This document shows, in pieces, positions 1 through 10,578 of a stretch of DNA of 64,000 nucleotides. Location: the NCBI GenBank assembly GCA_020736575.1, contig JAGPYM010000003.1, positions 1,612,001 through 1,676,000 on the forward strand. The letters run 5' to 3'. Position 1 is the first letter of the stretch; each line of letters opens with the position of its first letter. The notes beneath the pieces are model-generated. The model made no database searches. It was given only the letters and a program-made list of their open reading frames with translations, and was not told where the DNA came from. The DNA is from Thelonectria olida (lineage: Eukaryota; Ascomycota; Sordariomycetes; Hypocreales; Nectriaceae). The translations under genes and the position numbers were made by a program.

Positions 1-677
1 CAGGGTGCCGGTCAGGTTGTCGCCCGAGGGTTTCGGAGACGGCGCTTTCAACCGCGAGGTCAGAATATCAAAGATTCTGCTATTGGCCACCCGAGCCACT
101 AGCCACATCATTTTAAGCGGGGCCCTTGACGTTTGCTGTCGCAGAGATGACCCTAAAACAGATTTCGCACGGTTTGGGCATTACTGCGCCACCAGGACAC
201 CAGCCACCCCAGCCCACGTCATTCCCAGACTTTGGTGCCTTGCGAACGGCGGAGGCCTTCTCGGCAGGGCAGGACGTTGGGCGACGTGGGGAACGAGACG
301 TACCCAACTGCGAACACTTTCGGTTACGAACGCATCCTCGTAATTCCCAACTTACATGCAAACTCTCCTTCTTTTTCTCTCCCTTGCCTTTTTCCACGAA
401 CCCTTCGCGTTCGTTGACGGTTCCCTTCTACTTGCGCCCGCGACGACACAGCTGTCCTTCGATACTTTGGGACGTCCTGCCTGAGCAAAGCGCTCAAAGC
501 TGGAATACTTCTGCCGTCTTCACTCCGACCTATCCGCCCCTCCTGCGCAACATCGCCATTAGCCGTTCAATCGAGCCTTTCGCAAATCGCGCGAATACAG
601 ACCACTCGCCCTAATTTTCAAGTGTCGCTTCGAGAGTCGTTGGAGAATAATCGCCGACTTGAAGCGACTCATACACC
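1..677. other. upstream region of the calponin-domain gene
   Basis: No gene is supported here. Open frames exist on both strands but overlap one another, lack recognisable domains and have the Ser/Pro/Arg bias of chance frames. The last 300 bases are pyrimidine-rich, as in fungal 5' leaders, and lead into the ATG at 678. Confidence 0.6.
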
Positions 678-2761
678 ATGGCGTCCGTGACGTCCCTCGA
701 CAAGGACTTGCGCAAAATGCGCCTTGAGAAATACACTCCTGGGGCGGCAAAGGAGGCCCATTCATGGATCGAAGAGACGCTGGGCGAGCGATTGCCATCC
801 CCAGATCTCCTCGAAGCCCTGAAAGACGGGGTTGCTCTCTGCAAGTACGTGATTCCTCCTTCTTGGCCGTAACCATGATCCTAACCAAACCTATTAGGCT
901 TGCAAACCTGGCTATTCCTCCGCCGGGCGTGAGATTCAAGCAGTCGGCTATGCCGTTTGTCCAAATGGAAAACATTTCCCTTTTCCTCCGGGCTTGCCAG
1001 GCTCCTCCCCTCAACCTCCACCAACACGATACATTCCTCACTGTCGACTTGTACGAGCAGAAGGACCCTGCTCAGGTTCTGCAGTGTCTTGGCGCTTTCA
1101 GCAGAGCTGCCAATAATGCGAACTCGCAAAACTTCCCCTTTGTCATTGGACCCAAAGCTCGATCTGAAGCTGTGAGCCCTCAGATCACCGGTCCTGTCAC
1201 ACCGGTCGGTTCCCGCCATCGAGGTATCTCCGTGACCAGCAACTCCCCGTCGGCCTATTCTGCGGCCCTTCCCCACAGGACAGGGGACTCTGGCTCGGGA
1301 CGGTGGAGCCCAACCAAGAGCCCCCGAGGGCCTCCAGGACCTTCAGGATCTCCCGGGCCTGTTAGCAGCTGGAGCAAGAAGGAACATGAAGGCTCTACCT
1401 CACCGGCCTGGAACATTGCGCAGTATGGTTACATGGGAGGCGCTAGCCAAGGTAATCTTGGTATCAATTTTGGCGGACGACGTCAGATCACTAGTGCTGG
1501 TCCCAAGGTCCCTAGTTTCGCCGACAAACAGCGTTTACGAAAAGAGCGGGAGGCAGAGGAGGAGCGCCTCCGACTAGAAGCAGAAGACGAAGAACGGCGG
1601 AGGGCGGTTGAAGAAGAAGAGGCACGCCTGGAGGAAGAAAGGAGATGGAATGAAGAGTCCCAACGATTGCGTGAGAAGGAACGCCAAGACGCCGAAGAGG
1701 AAAGGCTGCGCTGGGAAGAAGAAGAGCGCCAATGGAGGCTTACGGAAGAACAGCGTCGCCGTGAAGAAAAGAAGGCGGAGGCTCGTTTGGAAGAGGAAGT
1801 ACAACTTGCACGGGGGCGAGCCGATAGTACCAAGCTCCATGGGCAATATCTGAGCCAGTACCGAGCTGAGGAAGCCTCCAAGGATGCAGCCGTGGATCCA
1901 TACAAGAGCCGAATCGAGGAGTTGGAGAAGGAGCTTGAGCTTGCCCGACAACGAGAGGCAGCCTATGAGCGAGAACGGCAAGAGAGGTCGCAGCGACCAG
2001 GAGGCCGTAACACCAAGCCCAGGTCTAGGTCCAGGCCAGGTCTTAAGGATGGCAAGCCAAGACCTAGATCGAGGAGTCGACTGGCAAGCCCTCCAAGCCG
2101 ACAGGACTCATGGTCGAGGAACGACCGTGAAGTGTTGAGCACTAAGTCGCCCCAACAACGCGATGCAGAGCAAATGGAGGCTGTGATCGTTCCTCCCAGG
2201 TCTCCCCGCCCCCTTCCTGAGCCAACTATCACCCAGCAGGCCAAGGCTCACAATACCGGCGGACGACCCCTCCCTGACCCGACCGCATACGTGCCCAAGC
2301 CTGCCGCACCTACACCTCTACCAAAGCTCCCCACCGCCCCCGCGAGCCGTAGCGACAGGTTCCTCGCCAGCAACCCTGCCCCCGCGTCATCACCGCTCCA
2401 TCAGACCTACTCCCGCGAGCTTGGTACCACGGCAGAGCGTGACGCTGAAGACCAGCGACGCATTTCAAGCCAAGCCAAGACTAAGGCGGGTGGCTGGGCG
2501 TCCAAGTCACTCCTGGAGCGTGAGATGGAGATGGAGCGTCAAAGACAGCAGGAGTGGGAAGAGGCGCAGAAGGAGACGGCTGCCGCTGTCCGGACCAATG
2601 ACGGAGTGGACGGTATCGGAGGAGGCATGGGCGGTCGATGGGATGTCGGTCAGTGGTCCGGCTTCACTGGCGGCGATAACCAGAACAAGGGCGGCTTGGG
2701 CATCGGGGCCGGACGGCGACAAGTCGTTGGGCCACGGCCCCTACCAGAGCAGCCTAGGTAA
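678..2761 (+). CDS. calponin-homology (Scp1/transgelin-like) actin-binding protein with long coiled-coil tail
   Basis: Exons 678-844 and 898-2761, intron of 53 bases (gtacgt..ttag), 676 residues. The ATG at 678 lies in a good context (ACCATGG). Residues about 14-130 form a single calponin-homology domain: the segment ending in DGVALCK before the intron and continuing LANLAIPPPG after it is the usual CH core. Single-CH proteins of the yeast Scp1/transgelin type bind and bundle F-actin in cortical patches. Yeast Scp1 is only about 200 residues. Here the domain is followed by a Ser/Pro linker, a charged Glu/Arg coiled coil (about 267-420), an RS-rich basic patch (RSRSRPG and similar) and a Pro-rich tail. 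The tail suggests scaffolding or SH3 binding, which is inference. No intron is needed in the tail. A GT at the stop codon looks donor-like but has no credible acceptor nearby. Confidence 0.85.
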
Positions 2762-3112
2762 GAACCAGATACTTGTTCGGCGAAAAGTTAGAATTGTCTG
2801 TTGAATGGCCTGAGAAGTAACGGTATTTTATTTAATTATTGTATAGAGGATAGCTGAAATGCCACATTCTGGCTCTGGATCGCCAGGCCTTTGATCGTCA
2901 TATACTGACTCAATTCTCTTTACGAAGAGGAATCACACATCAACGTGTCAAGACCATTGTGATAGTAGTGCATGAGCAGTTCATAAATTCATTGGTGAAA
3001 CTTTTGTCTATATCCTCCGTCTAGGCATCCTGAGATGCATCAACAATCCAAAATCATTCGAGTCATTTCCCCTCTACGCAAAACAACGGCCCCCAACAAC
3101 TACACTCTTGGT
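2762..3112. other. convergent 3' intergenic region
   Basis: About 350 bases between the ends of the calponin-domain gene (+) and the SET-domain gene (-). AT-richer than its neighbours, as expected for two facing 3' UTRs. No further feature seen. Confidence 0.6.
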
Positions 3113-4789
3113 TCAAGCAGGACTTTTCTCCTCTGCCTTTGCCTCTTCAGCCGACTCATCACGACACCGCTTACACATACACCAACCACCCAAGCTCCCA
3201 AGAGCCCACTCTCTCCGACCTTGCACGGACAGGTCGACGTCGCAGTAATGGTTGAGGATCTCCTCACCTTTCTTGATACCGCCAGGACGCTTGCCGACCA
3301 CGCGCTCGCGCCGAGCCTCAAGCACCATGCGGCCGCCCCATTCCCAGGTGACGTTCGGATCGCAGTCATGGTTAGCGAGGCACCAGTAGGGATGAACAGC
3401 GGCGACGTCTGGACGACCGTCGCGAAGGCTCTTGCGGGCCGAGGCAGTGCCACGGAACTTTGCGTAGAGCGTGTTGAGGATCCAAAGATCATATTCGGCG
3501 AGGGTGGCGTACATATCAATGTCCATCTTCTCAAGGATGTGGAGAGGAGTCTCGATGTTGTACTTGAAGGAGAAGGGCAGAGTCCACTCTGGTGGGGGTC
3601 CGGCATTGGGGGATAGGTTTATGTTGTTGAAACGGGTTGGGACGAAATCGCCCCAAATATATTTGACCTCGCGGACATCCAAGGGGTTGATCTCTTCATG
3701 TGCCGCCATAGCTAGGACTCGGGAGAGGAGGAGGAGGTACAGGGTATCGTCTGCTTCAAAAGCATCAGGGTCTTTAGCAATAGCATCCACATCCTTTTCG
3801 CAAATGGCGGGATGATATCGCTCCTGGGCTTGATTAAAGCAGAACTGGGAGCAAAAGACGGTATCGTAGCACTCGGGACAGTTCACTGCCTCGTTCTCGC
3901 TTCCTAGGGGCGGGAGATCACAACTGCAGGCGTCACAGAGTGCGTCCTTGAGGCGGTTGTTTGCAGTCAGGAGAGAATACTCCTTGAGCACGGCCTCACC
4001 TGGTTCAATGTCTTCCTGAGCGAATACTCCTAGTTGCTTGCATGTCGGGATGATTTCATAACTATCCGTAGAGCTCGCTCCATCCAACAGCACAGGGAGA
4101 GTTGCAACTTCAACAGCACATTTTGGTGCCATCTCTTTTAAATGTGAGTTGAGGTCGGCCAGAGACTCTGGAGAAAAGCGGTCAGGCTCATGATCGTTCC
4201 AAGGGTATACCTCGCGACGAACGAGGCCACGGTCTGGAAGATCGGCGGCCGCAATGTCGACATCCTCGCGACGAAGTCTTCGACTGGCAACAGTAGTGAT
4301 GTGATCCTTGGTATTGAGTAGATCTTGATTGTTGGGAGATATTTTGAGACCCCGTAAACAAAAGTTGGCAGCACTTTGAAGGCACCCGCAGAGCAGTAGG
4401 CCCATGGAAAGGATCTGATATGCGCGTACGGATGCGAAGGTGGCTAGACGTTCGGAAGCATCTGTATTCGGTTCGCCGTCCTCATTGGAAATCTGAAGCT
4501 TGTCTTCGGATAGACTGCCATGGTTTAAGACATCTGGGAGAGGGAGAGCTGTGTGCATCTCCAAGGACTCCAATGCCTGCTCATGGAACTCGAAGCCTTC
4601 ATTTATGACTTCATCGGCGAGAAGAAGTGCGCGGTAGGCATCGCCAGCGGCGAGATCGGGGTAACCGAGATCAGAATAGACGACAGCTCGCTCAAGGTAA
4701 AGAATCAGATCATAAGGCAAGCTGGAAATGCCTTCAGTGAGTTGAGAGCGGCGATCCAGCAGCTGTTCTTGGCGCGCCGCTTGATCCAT
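3113..4789 (-). CDS. TPR-like/SET/post-SET domain protein (SMYD-like methyltransferase family)
   Basis: A single-exon frame of 558 residues from the ATG at 4789. The frame is open further upstream, but the extension looks like leader sequence. The N-terminal 165 residues contain helical TPR-like repeats. Residues about 284-330 hold a Cys cluster (CDACSCDL, CPEC, FCSQFC, then H and C) like the zinc-binding insert of SMYD-type SET proteins. NHDCDPN at about 473-479 is the SET motif that binds S-adenosylmethionine and shapes the active site (usual form NHSCxPN), followed by GEEILNHYCD with the catalytic Tyr and a post-SET CMCKRC. The family transfers methyl groups to protein lysines. The substrate cannot be told from sequence; fungal members are mostly uncharacterised. 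It faces the calponin gene tail to tail, and its upstream region is a 2.6 kb gap. Confidence 0.85.
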   Translation of the reverse strand: MDQAARQEQLLDRRSQLTEGISSLPYDLILYLERAVVYSDLGYPDLAAGDAYRALLLADEVINEGFEFHEQALESLEMHTALPLPDVLNHGSLSEDKLQISNEDGEPNTDASERLATFASVRAYQILSMGLLLCGCLQSAANFCLRGLKISPNNQDLLNTKDHITTVASRRLRREDVDIAAADLPDRGLVRREVYPWNDHEPDRFSPESLADLNSHLKEMAPKCAVEVATLPVLLDGASSTDSYEIIPTCKQLGVFAQEDIEPGEAVLKEYSLLTANNRLKDALCDACSCDLPPLGSENEAVNCPECYDTVFCSQFCFNQAQERYHPAICEKDVDAIAKDPDAFEADDTLYLLLLSRVLAMAAHEEINPLDVREVKYIWGDFVPTRFNNINLSPNAGPPPEWTLPFSFKYNIETPLHILEKMDIDMYATLAEYDLWILNTLYAKFRGTASARKSLRDGRPDVAAVHPYWCLANHDCDPNVTWEWGGRMVLEARRERVVGKRPGGIKKGEEILNHYCDVDLSVQGRREWALGSLGGWCMCKRCRDESAEEAKAEEKSPA

Positions 4790-6561
4790 GTTGAGACTTA
4801 AGCTCCAGATAGTGGTGACTTCTAGCAATGACAAGACTAGGAAACTGGAGACGGACTTGGAAGTATGAAGAAGAACGAGAAACAAACAGCAGTTTGAAGT
4901 GACAGAGGTAGGTCGGAAACCGACCAAGACGGAGTTAAACAGGGTTATACCTGTCGTCTAAGTCCAATGGCCAGCACGGGCTGAGGAGTATTGACAAGGA
5001 TCCAAGGGCGGCTGCCTGTCTATCTGGAGCGGTGACGTGGAAATGGCAGAGGAGGACACGAGTGATACAGACTTGTCAACTCCAAGCTAGTCCGGCATGG
5101 GCCGATTGAAGGATTGCGGAGAATGGCGGGAGACGATGTGAAGAGATGGCTTCTGGTGGTGAGCCGAAGTGACAAGCCGGCAGATCGGGGAGGTTGATTC
5201 CGTCTCCGATGGGAGATCCAGGATAGTGCAGAAGAGGACCGAATAGATTTCGCAGCGGTTTGCAGGGGTGTGTGTGATTTGTGCGTTGGAGGGCCAAAGT
5301 GAGGTCGAGAGCGCACACGGTGTGGCTCATGTAGGATGACTTCGCCAGGGTTTTGGCTATGTGAGAGGCCGAAACGGGCTTATTCGAGGTACATAGACTA
5401 CCTTGGACAAGGTATATCGATCGACCTGGGGGGAAGAGGGGGAGCGTTGGGATTGTGCAATTGCCGGGGCCCCGGTCGAGAGAGGGAGAGAACAAAATGG
5501 AGGTGAAGAAAGGTGAGGATGGGACATCATTGGTGGTTATTAACTCAAGGCACCGTATGAAGGTCGAGGAAGGTGCAAGTCAAGTCACAGCCCTGATTGC
5601 CCTACACTTGGCAACGTTTAAAACGGAGCGGAAGAGAGAGCAAGAGCGACTTGTACGAATAATCCGGGTTTGAATTTTCAAGGGTCCATCCAGCCAAGTT
5701 TCGACCCCTCCTTCCATCCACGTTTTTATAGAACCGATCCTTGCCTCAGAGGGGAATAGGCTTGTTTTAGAAGCCAGATTCATCAAAGCATGTCATTCAA
5801 GTTTCCGCTGGAAGCCAGCCAACACGCGTGCCCGTCTTTGAAGGCTGGGTACTCCCGTCACTCCCGTCAACGGGCATCGATTACCGACATGCATGATGAT
5901 GGATGAGCCAATGCTATCAACAGCTCGACCATTCGCAGACAGTCTCGCCCTCCTTCACCCCAACGCAGCTTCGGGGGCCATTTATCAGGTCACCTTCCAG
6001 CATGTTCGGTCCCTTTTGACGAATCGTCCCGTGTGGGAAATACCCCAGCAGGAATGGAGGGGTTACTGGCACCTCTGGCGATGGTGGGGTCGTAGTTGAG
6101 GCGGGGTCCAACGCTTCCAATTCCAATCCCGCGATCCCAGGAGGTTGGGCCAACCGCTAAATTTATAGTGACATGGAAAATCTCCACTACGTCATGACGT
6201 GAACAGCAAGCACATGCCACCAAGCAATCCCGTCGCTTAGCGGGCAGCAAGCAACGAGCAAAACAAGGCGGGGCAGATGGAAGAAAAAAGACGGATCAGC
6301 TGGAGGGGAAAAAAGCACACTTGACAGATGAAAATGTCAACGGGCATACGGAATGCCGACGAGATATCGAACGGTATGAAATACGCAGCCCAATGAGGCC
6401 CTGGGCGTCCGAATAGTCCCCCACCTCACCGATGGAGCTCACACCCCCGGGCGCCGAGTTGCGTCACTGCAACCTGATCTAAGACACCCAGCATGGTTCC
6501 CCTCCTCCATGTCCCTCACTTGAAAGGAAAAAAAAATTGAGCAGAAAAAAACCACGTTGGA
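4790..6561. other. long upstream region of the SET-domain gene
   Basis: About 1.8 kb without a supportable gene. Frames at 5076-5495 (-) and 5893-6153 (both strands) have no domains, odd composition and mutual overlap. It presumably holds the promoter and leader of the SET-domain gene. Confidence 0.5.
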
Positions 6562-6987
6562 TCAACAGTTGTCAATCTTCTTCTGGGTAGTCGAGTAACC
6601 CTCCCGCAGCTCATGACAGGGGAGTGACTCCAAAGACATGTTACCACAAGTAGCTCTTAGGCCGTCGGTTGAAAGAAAACGTCGTTCGTTTCTAGGTTGG
6701 GGACAATTTGTGCATGGATATGGCCCAACGACAGCCGGCGCGGCGCCACATTTGCTCATCACTCTCATCTTGCGCCCGTCTCGCGCCTTGGTTGTATCTA
6801 AGTTATTCAATTTGAAGCAAGGTACCCATGCATCGTTTTCAACGTCGTTCGCTACGAGTTCGACAGTTGCAAACCCATCGTCTACACCGGCCTTCTCTGC
6901 GTCGTCCTCCTGCTCCGGACTCGGCTCTCCGGTCCCCGTAGCTACTACCCCCTCTTCTCTGCAGTTGTGGAAGAATTCCCCGGCCAT
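6562..6987 (-). CDS. hypothetical small cysteine-containing protein (doubtful)
   Basis: An ATG-started frame of 141 residues in an otherwise empty 2.6 kb gap. I do not recognise it. It has an acidic stretch after the start (SPEQEDDAEKAG), then a more ordinary, mixed composition with seven to eight Cys residues, including PYPCTNCPQP, and it ends KKIDNC. There is no signal peptide or membrane segment. A + strand frame (6638-7039, also ATG-started) overlaps almost all of it, so at most one is real. The minus-strand reading is the more protein-like. It could equally be a chance frame; conservation would decide. Confidence 0.25.
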   Translation of the reverse strand: MAGEFFHNCREEGVVATGTGEPSPEQEDDAEKAGVDDGFATVELVANDVENDAWVPCFKLNNLDTTKARDGRKMRVMSKCGAAPAVVGPYPCTNCPQPRNERRFLSTDGLRATCGNMSLESLPCHELREGYSTTQKKIDNC

Positions 6988-7459
6988 ACACACACTTTTC
7001 CCATACGTCTTCTGGGTCCCCGTTCCCTTATGCGGGTGAACAATTACCGAACCTTGGGCGGTCACCTTGTAACGCGCGCTACTTCCTTACGGAGTCCGTA
7101 TGTAATTCATGACTGTACGATGCTGTTACCCCATAGCGGAGACGGTAGGTGCTGTAGGTTGCAGCTGCCCTGGGTCAGGTAATAATAATATGGTAAGGCA
7201 GGTCCCGCCCTGAGGCCCAATGTCTGGCAGGAACGACGAACGAAGGCACCCAAGGCAGGACCGAAACAAAATCGAGACAAACCCCGCCCCCTCCATCCCA
7301 AATTCGCAAAACACCATCTTCACCAATTCTCTCCCACCCATCTCTATTCCAATTTCAACTCCATCTTCTCTGCCAAATTGCCCTCCCTGTCTTCGATCGA
7401 CAAATCAAGACGTCACCCCTCTCATATTTGCACCACTTCATCCTCCACACACAGTCACA
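6988..7459. other. promoter and leader of the 6-phosphogluconolactonase gene
   Basis: Contains the palindrome ACGGAGTCCGT near 7090 and a purine-poor, C/A-rich stretch from about 7280 to the ATG, typical of highly expressed fungal leaders (ACACACAGTCACAATGG). No gene seen. Confidence 0.55.
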
Positions 7460-8242
7460 ATGGGCAAAACTCAACCAAACCTCTTCGCCTTCCCCAGCGT
7501 TGACGCTCTCGCCCCGGCCCTTCGCGCCTATGTGATCCAGAGCCAAAACGCTGGCATCGCCCGCCACGGTGCCTTCAAAGTTGCTGTCTCTGGCGGCTCC
7601 CTCCCCAAAACCCTCGCCCAGGCTCTTCTCAGCCCATCCTCCAGTCCCAACGACGTCGTCGACTTCGCCAAGTGGGAGATTTTTTTCGCCGACGAGCGCG
7701 CCGTTCCCCTCGACCACGCCGACTCCAACTATGCTCTCCTTAAGGCTGAACTGCTCGATAAGCTTCCCGCCGACAAACAGCCCAAGGTCCATCCCATCGA
7801 CGTCTCCCACCTCGACGACCTCCAGGAGCTGGCCGACCAGTACGAACAGACCCTCGTCGCCAGTTTCGCCTCCCGTGACTCGGTCCGTCTCCCTATTTTC
7901 GATCTCCTTCTCCTCGGCTGCGGCCCCGATGGTCACACTTGCTCCCTGTTCCCCGGCCACGAGCTCCTCCGCGAGACTGATGCTTGGGTCGCCCCCATCG
8001 ACGACTCCCCCAAGCCACCCCCGAAGCGCATCACCCTCACCCTGCCCGTCGTCAACCATGCCGTCCGCGTCGCCTTCGTTGCTACTGGTGGCGGCAAGAA
8101 GGACATCATGAAACAGATCTTTGACCAGAACATCGGCCTTCCCTGTGCCCTCGTTAATGAAGGCACTGGCGAGCGCTGCAGCTGGTTCGTCGATGAGCCG
8201 GCTGTTGAGGGTGTCAGCTTCCCACGCAGAGCCTTCTTGTGA
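7460..8242 (+). CDS. 6-phosphogluconolactonase
   Basis: A single exon of 260 residues. It hydrolyses 6-phosphogluconolactone to 6-phosphogluconate, the second step of the oxidative pentose phosphate pathway, in the cytosol. The diagnostic family motif is present: GCGPDGHTCSLFPGH at about residues 154-168, plus VSGGSLPK near the N terminus (phosphate binding) and FFADERAVP, the conserved Asp-Glu-Arg patch of the active site. The length matches yeast Sol3/Sol4. The ATG at 7460 sits in CACAATGGG. The frame is open 240 bases upstream, but that extension is low-complexity leader and is not conserved-looking. Codon use is strongly C-ended, suggesting high expression. Confidence 0.95.
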   Translation: MGKTQPNLFAFPSVDALAPALRAYVIQSQNAGIARHGAFKVAVSGGSLPKTLAQALLSPSSSPNDVVDFAKWEIFFADERAVPLDHADSNYALLKAELLDKLPADKQPKVHPIDVSHLDDLQELADQYEQTLVASFASRDSVRLPIFDLLLLGCGPDGHTCSLFPGHELLRETDAWVAPIDDSPKPPPKRITLTLPVVNHAVRVAFVATGGGKKDIMKQIFDQNIGLPCALVNEGTGERCSWFVDEPAVEGVSFPRRAFL

Positions 8243-9102
8243 AGCGCCTGCCTCTCTTTCTACCTAGCCGCCAGCACAGAGTCTGGGTAGAGCAGCCGAT
8301 CCAAGACTAAAACAATTCTCGTTGCGCCGTGGCACCCAAAAAATGAGGGGCCATCTTCACATGATAGACCAAAGGCCTGAAGGGGCGATGACAGCGCGGG
8401 GCAGAGGTTGGACGTATCATTTCCGCGACAGGGCTCCCCGTTGCCTCCCAACTACAAGGCAGAAATTACAAAATCAAAAACACTATGAAAACCGTTCGCC
8501 TGGACTGTTCGATGGATCATAGAGATAGGGCAGGCCTGCTCCCCCTTTGCTTTCTTGTTTCTTCTTTTATCTGTTCCCTGTTTCCCTCCCCCCACACCAC
8601 CCCAAGCTTGACGATGACCATGTTTATGCGGAAACCATTTAGAGGGCGTTGTGAGGCGCGGGAATTCGTTTTACTTGAACCCCGCCGCCGAATGATGACA
8701 CGCACTGAAAGTTAGAATGGGGGAAGGATCATTTCGCCGTCATGATTGATTCGAACCTCGGTTTTATAATTGCTTATCATTTCGATTTTCTTGTTGATAT
8801 CCCCCACCGTCTTGATCCAACGAGGAGCAGCAATGGCCAAAGCTAATCACGAATCGATTATTATCGAGATCAAGCAGGTCTAGTTGCGTCTTTGTTTGTC
8901 ATTACCTCTTAGTTCTTTGAGCCAACACGTCTTAGTTAGAAGCGACCGTTTTTCCCTCTGAATACGATTGATACAAAAAGCAGCCTATTCAAATGATATA
9001 TGCCAATTGGTCACATTCTCAAAGTCCAGTGGAAATGGAAATGGCCGTGCTTTATCCATGTGTGCTCGCCCTGCGCCTTGCTCTGCCTGTGTCTAACAGG
9101 CG
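8243..9102. other. convergent 3' intergenic region
   Basis: 860 bases between two facing 3' ends. Only short frames without ATG or domains. AT-rich from about 8760, as expected for 3' UTRs. A GGTTCGAATC-like string on the minus strand near 8750 is not part of a foldable tRNA. Confidence 0.5.
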
Positions 9103-10578
9103 TTATACCACTCTCCAAATCGCTCCAGCCCTGGGGGTATCGTCTACGTCGTCATCTCGGTTCATTCTCTCGATCCAATCATCTTCCCTTGCGAGTGCCT
9201 CTTGCTCAATCTTTTCCATGAGGTTCAACTCGGCCAGCATGCCGTCCACCAACAACCTGGAATTGTCTATCATGCGCTTGAGGCTCGTTTGCGCATCTTC
9301 CCCATCATCCTCTGGAACCTGTCCCAGCTCCTCTAGTTGCCCCTTGATCCCGCCCAGCCGACGGATGAGCCCAGTACACTCGTCCTTCCACGCGGCGTCA
9401 AGCTCTCCAATGAAGATGACGTCGTGCTCCTGTATAAAAGCTCCATCGCCGCGACGGGCCTCTTCGATTTCGCACATGCGATCGACCCAGCGCTCAAATC
9501 GTCTTACAACACGTGCATACCGTCCGCCGGGTTCCCCTAACGTCCACGCTCCGTTGATGGCAGAATCTAGCGTCTGGATCCTCTCGTCCAGCCCTCCGCC
9601 TACTCCCCAACTTCGCAGCGCTAGGACGTTTTCCCTCTCCACTTCAGACTTTTCCTGCTCGTCGATACGTCGTCCCTCGGCGGCGAGCTGGGCAAAACGC
9701 TCGCCGAGCTTTTGCTTCGCGCTCGCTCTCCACTCGGCGTCAACTGCAGCTGCGTCGCGGTGCAACAGGTGCAACTGAAGAAGTTCGGTCTGGAGCTTAG
9801 TAGTCTCGGCGGAAGCGGCAACGTTGGCGGGCCGTTTGGAGGGTGATGGCGGGGCGAGGAAAGTTGATGTCAACGGCTTAGGGGCGGAGGATTTGGCGGG
9901 CGAGTAGTGTTGTTGGAGGGTTGTAAAGGTCGGTCGGAGCCGAGGATGGGCGGCTTGGGCGGCGGACGCTGCTACGGTAGTGGTAGGTTTGTCGATGGGT
10001 TTGCCGCCGGATACTTTGCGGGCCGTGGTGAGGGTTCGTGTTGTTGTTGATGAGGCGGATGAGGTCGAACCGCCAGATGGCGGTCGCAGCACGGGGGCAT
10101 TTCTGATGGTCGTGGTGGTGCTCTTAGCACGAGTATGCGTTAACGCTCGCTTCGTTGGATTGGCTGGTCCGTCTGAAGATGTCGGTCTTGAGGCCGGTCT
10201 TACCCCTGGCCTCGGTCTGGTAGTGGTAGTCGAGGGTGGATAGCGGCTCTTGGAGGGTTCTTGAGACGACGATAGCGATGTCGGTGTGGGTTGCCGAACG
10301 GATGCAGAGCGAGACAAGGCATTCGAGCGCGTGACGGGTCCCGACGTTGATGCCGTGGAGCCGCTCCTCAAGGTCCGCGTGGACGAGGAAGCGGAGGTGG
10401 CGCTTCGAGTCAGCGGCTTGACGGGCAGCCGGCTGGGCGAACCATGACGAGTCTCTGCATCCTGATTTCTGTCAATGGGGCTCGTCGTTGCTATTGATGA
10501 TGATGATGATGATGATGATGATGTAGTTGTACTCGTAGTCGGCTTCCGAAGGGACCGGGAGCGTTGGAGCGAGGACAT
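9103..10578 (-). CDS. basic Ser-rich protein with HAUS8/QWRF-like coiled coil (candidate augmin subunit)
   Basis: 491 residues from the ATG at 10578 (MSSLQRSRSLRKP). Longer readings upstream need a GTG start. Residues 1-215 are disordered, very rich in Ser/Thr/Arg/Pro and strongly basic, with a Ser run encoded by a TGA/TCA trinucleotide repeat. A conserved-looking short segment with LQQHYSPAKS follows at about 220-230. From about 259 a helical region begins (KLQTELLQLHLLHRDAAAVDAEW), and helical sequence continues to the end. A basic disordered microtubule-binding arm followed by a LLxLxLL-type helix is the layout of HAUS8 in animals and QWRF proteins in plants, augmin subunits that promote branched microtubule nucleation. 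This assignment rests on architecture and a weak motif match, so it is inference. Generic fungal hypothetical protein is the fallback. Confidence 0.75.
   Translation of the reverse strand: MSSLQRSRSLRKPTTSTTTSSSSSSSSSIATTSPIDRNQDAETRHGSPSRLPVKPLTRSATSASSSTRTLRSGSTASTSGPVTRSNALSRSASVRQPTPTSLSSSQEPSKSRYPPSTTTTRPRPGVRPASRPTSSDGPANPTKRALTHTRAKSTTTTIRNAPVLRPPSGGSTSSASSTTTRTLTTARKVSGGKPIDKPTTTVAASAAQAAHPRLRPTFTTLQQHYSPAKSSAPKPLTSTFLAPPSPSKRPANVAASAETTKLQTELLQLHLLHRDAAAVDAEWRASAKQKLGERFAQLAAEGRRIDEQEKSEVERENVLALRSWGVGGGLDERIQTLDSAINGAWTLGEPGGRYARVVRRFERWVDRMCEIEEARRGDGAFIQEHDVIFIGELDAAWKDECTGLIRRLGGIKGQLEELGQVPEDDGEDAQTSLKRMIDNSRLLVDGMLAELNLMEKIEQEALAREDDWIERMNRDDDVDDTPRAGAIWRVV
10495..10523 (+). 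repeat. TGA trinucleotide microsatellite inside a CDS
   Basis: About nine tandem TGA units on the + strand, read on the minus strand as a run of Ser codons in the disordered N-terminal arm of the HAUS8-like protein. Length polymorphism here would change only the Ser run. Confidence 0.85.

Noticed and set aside
7355..8059. 234-codon frame antisense to 6-phosphogluconolactonase
   Set aside because: Mirror frame of a strongly C-ended gene; glycine/valine/glutamate composition typical of an antisense shadow.
8735..8760. tRNA B-box-like string on the minus strand
   Set aside because: The flanks cannot form a T-stem or acceptor stem, and no A-box lies at the right distance.
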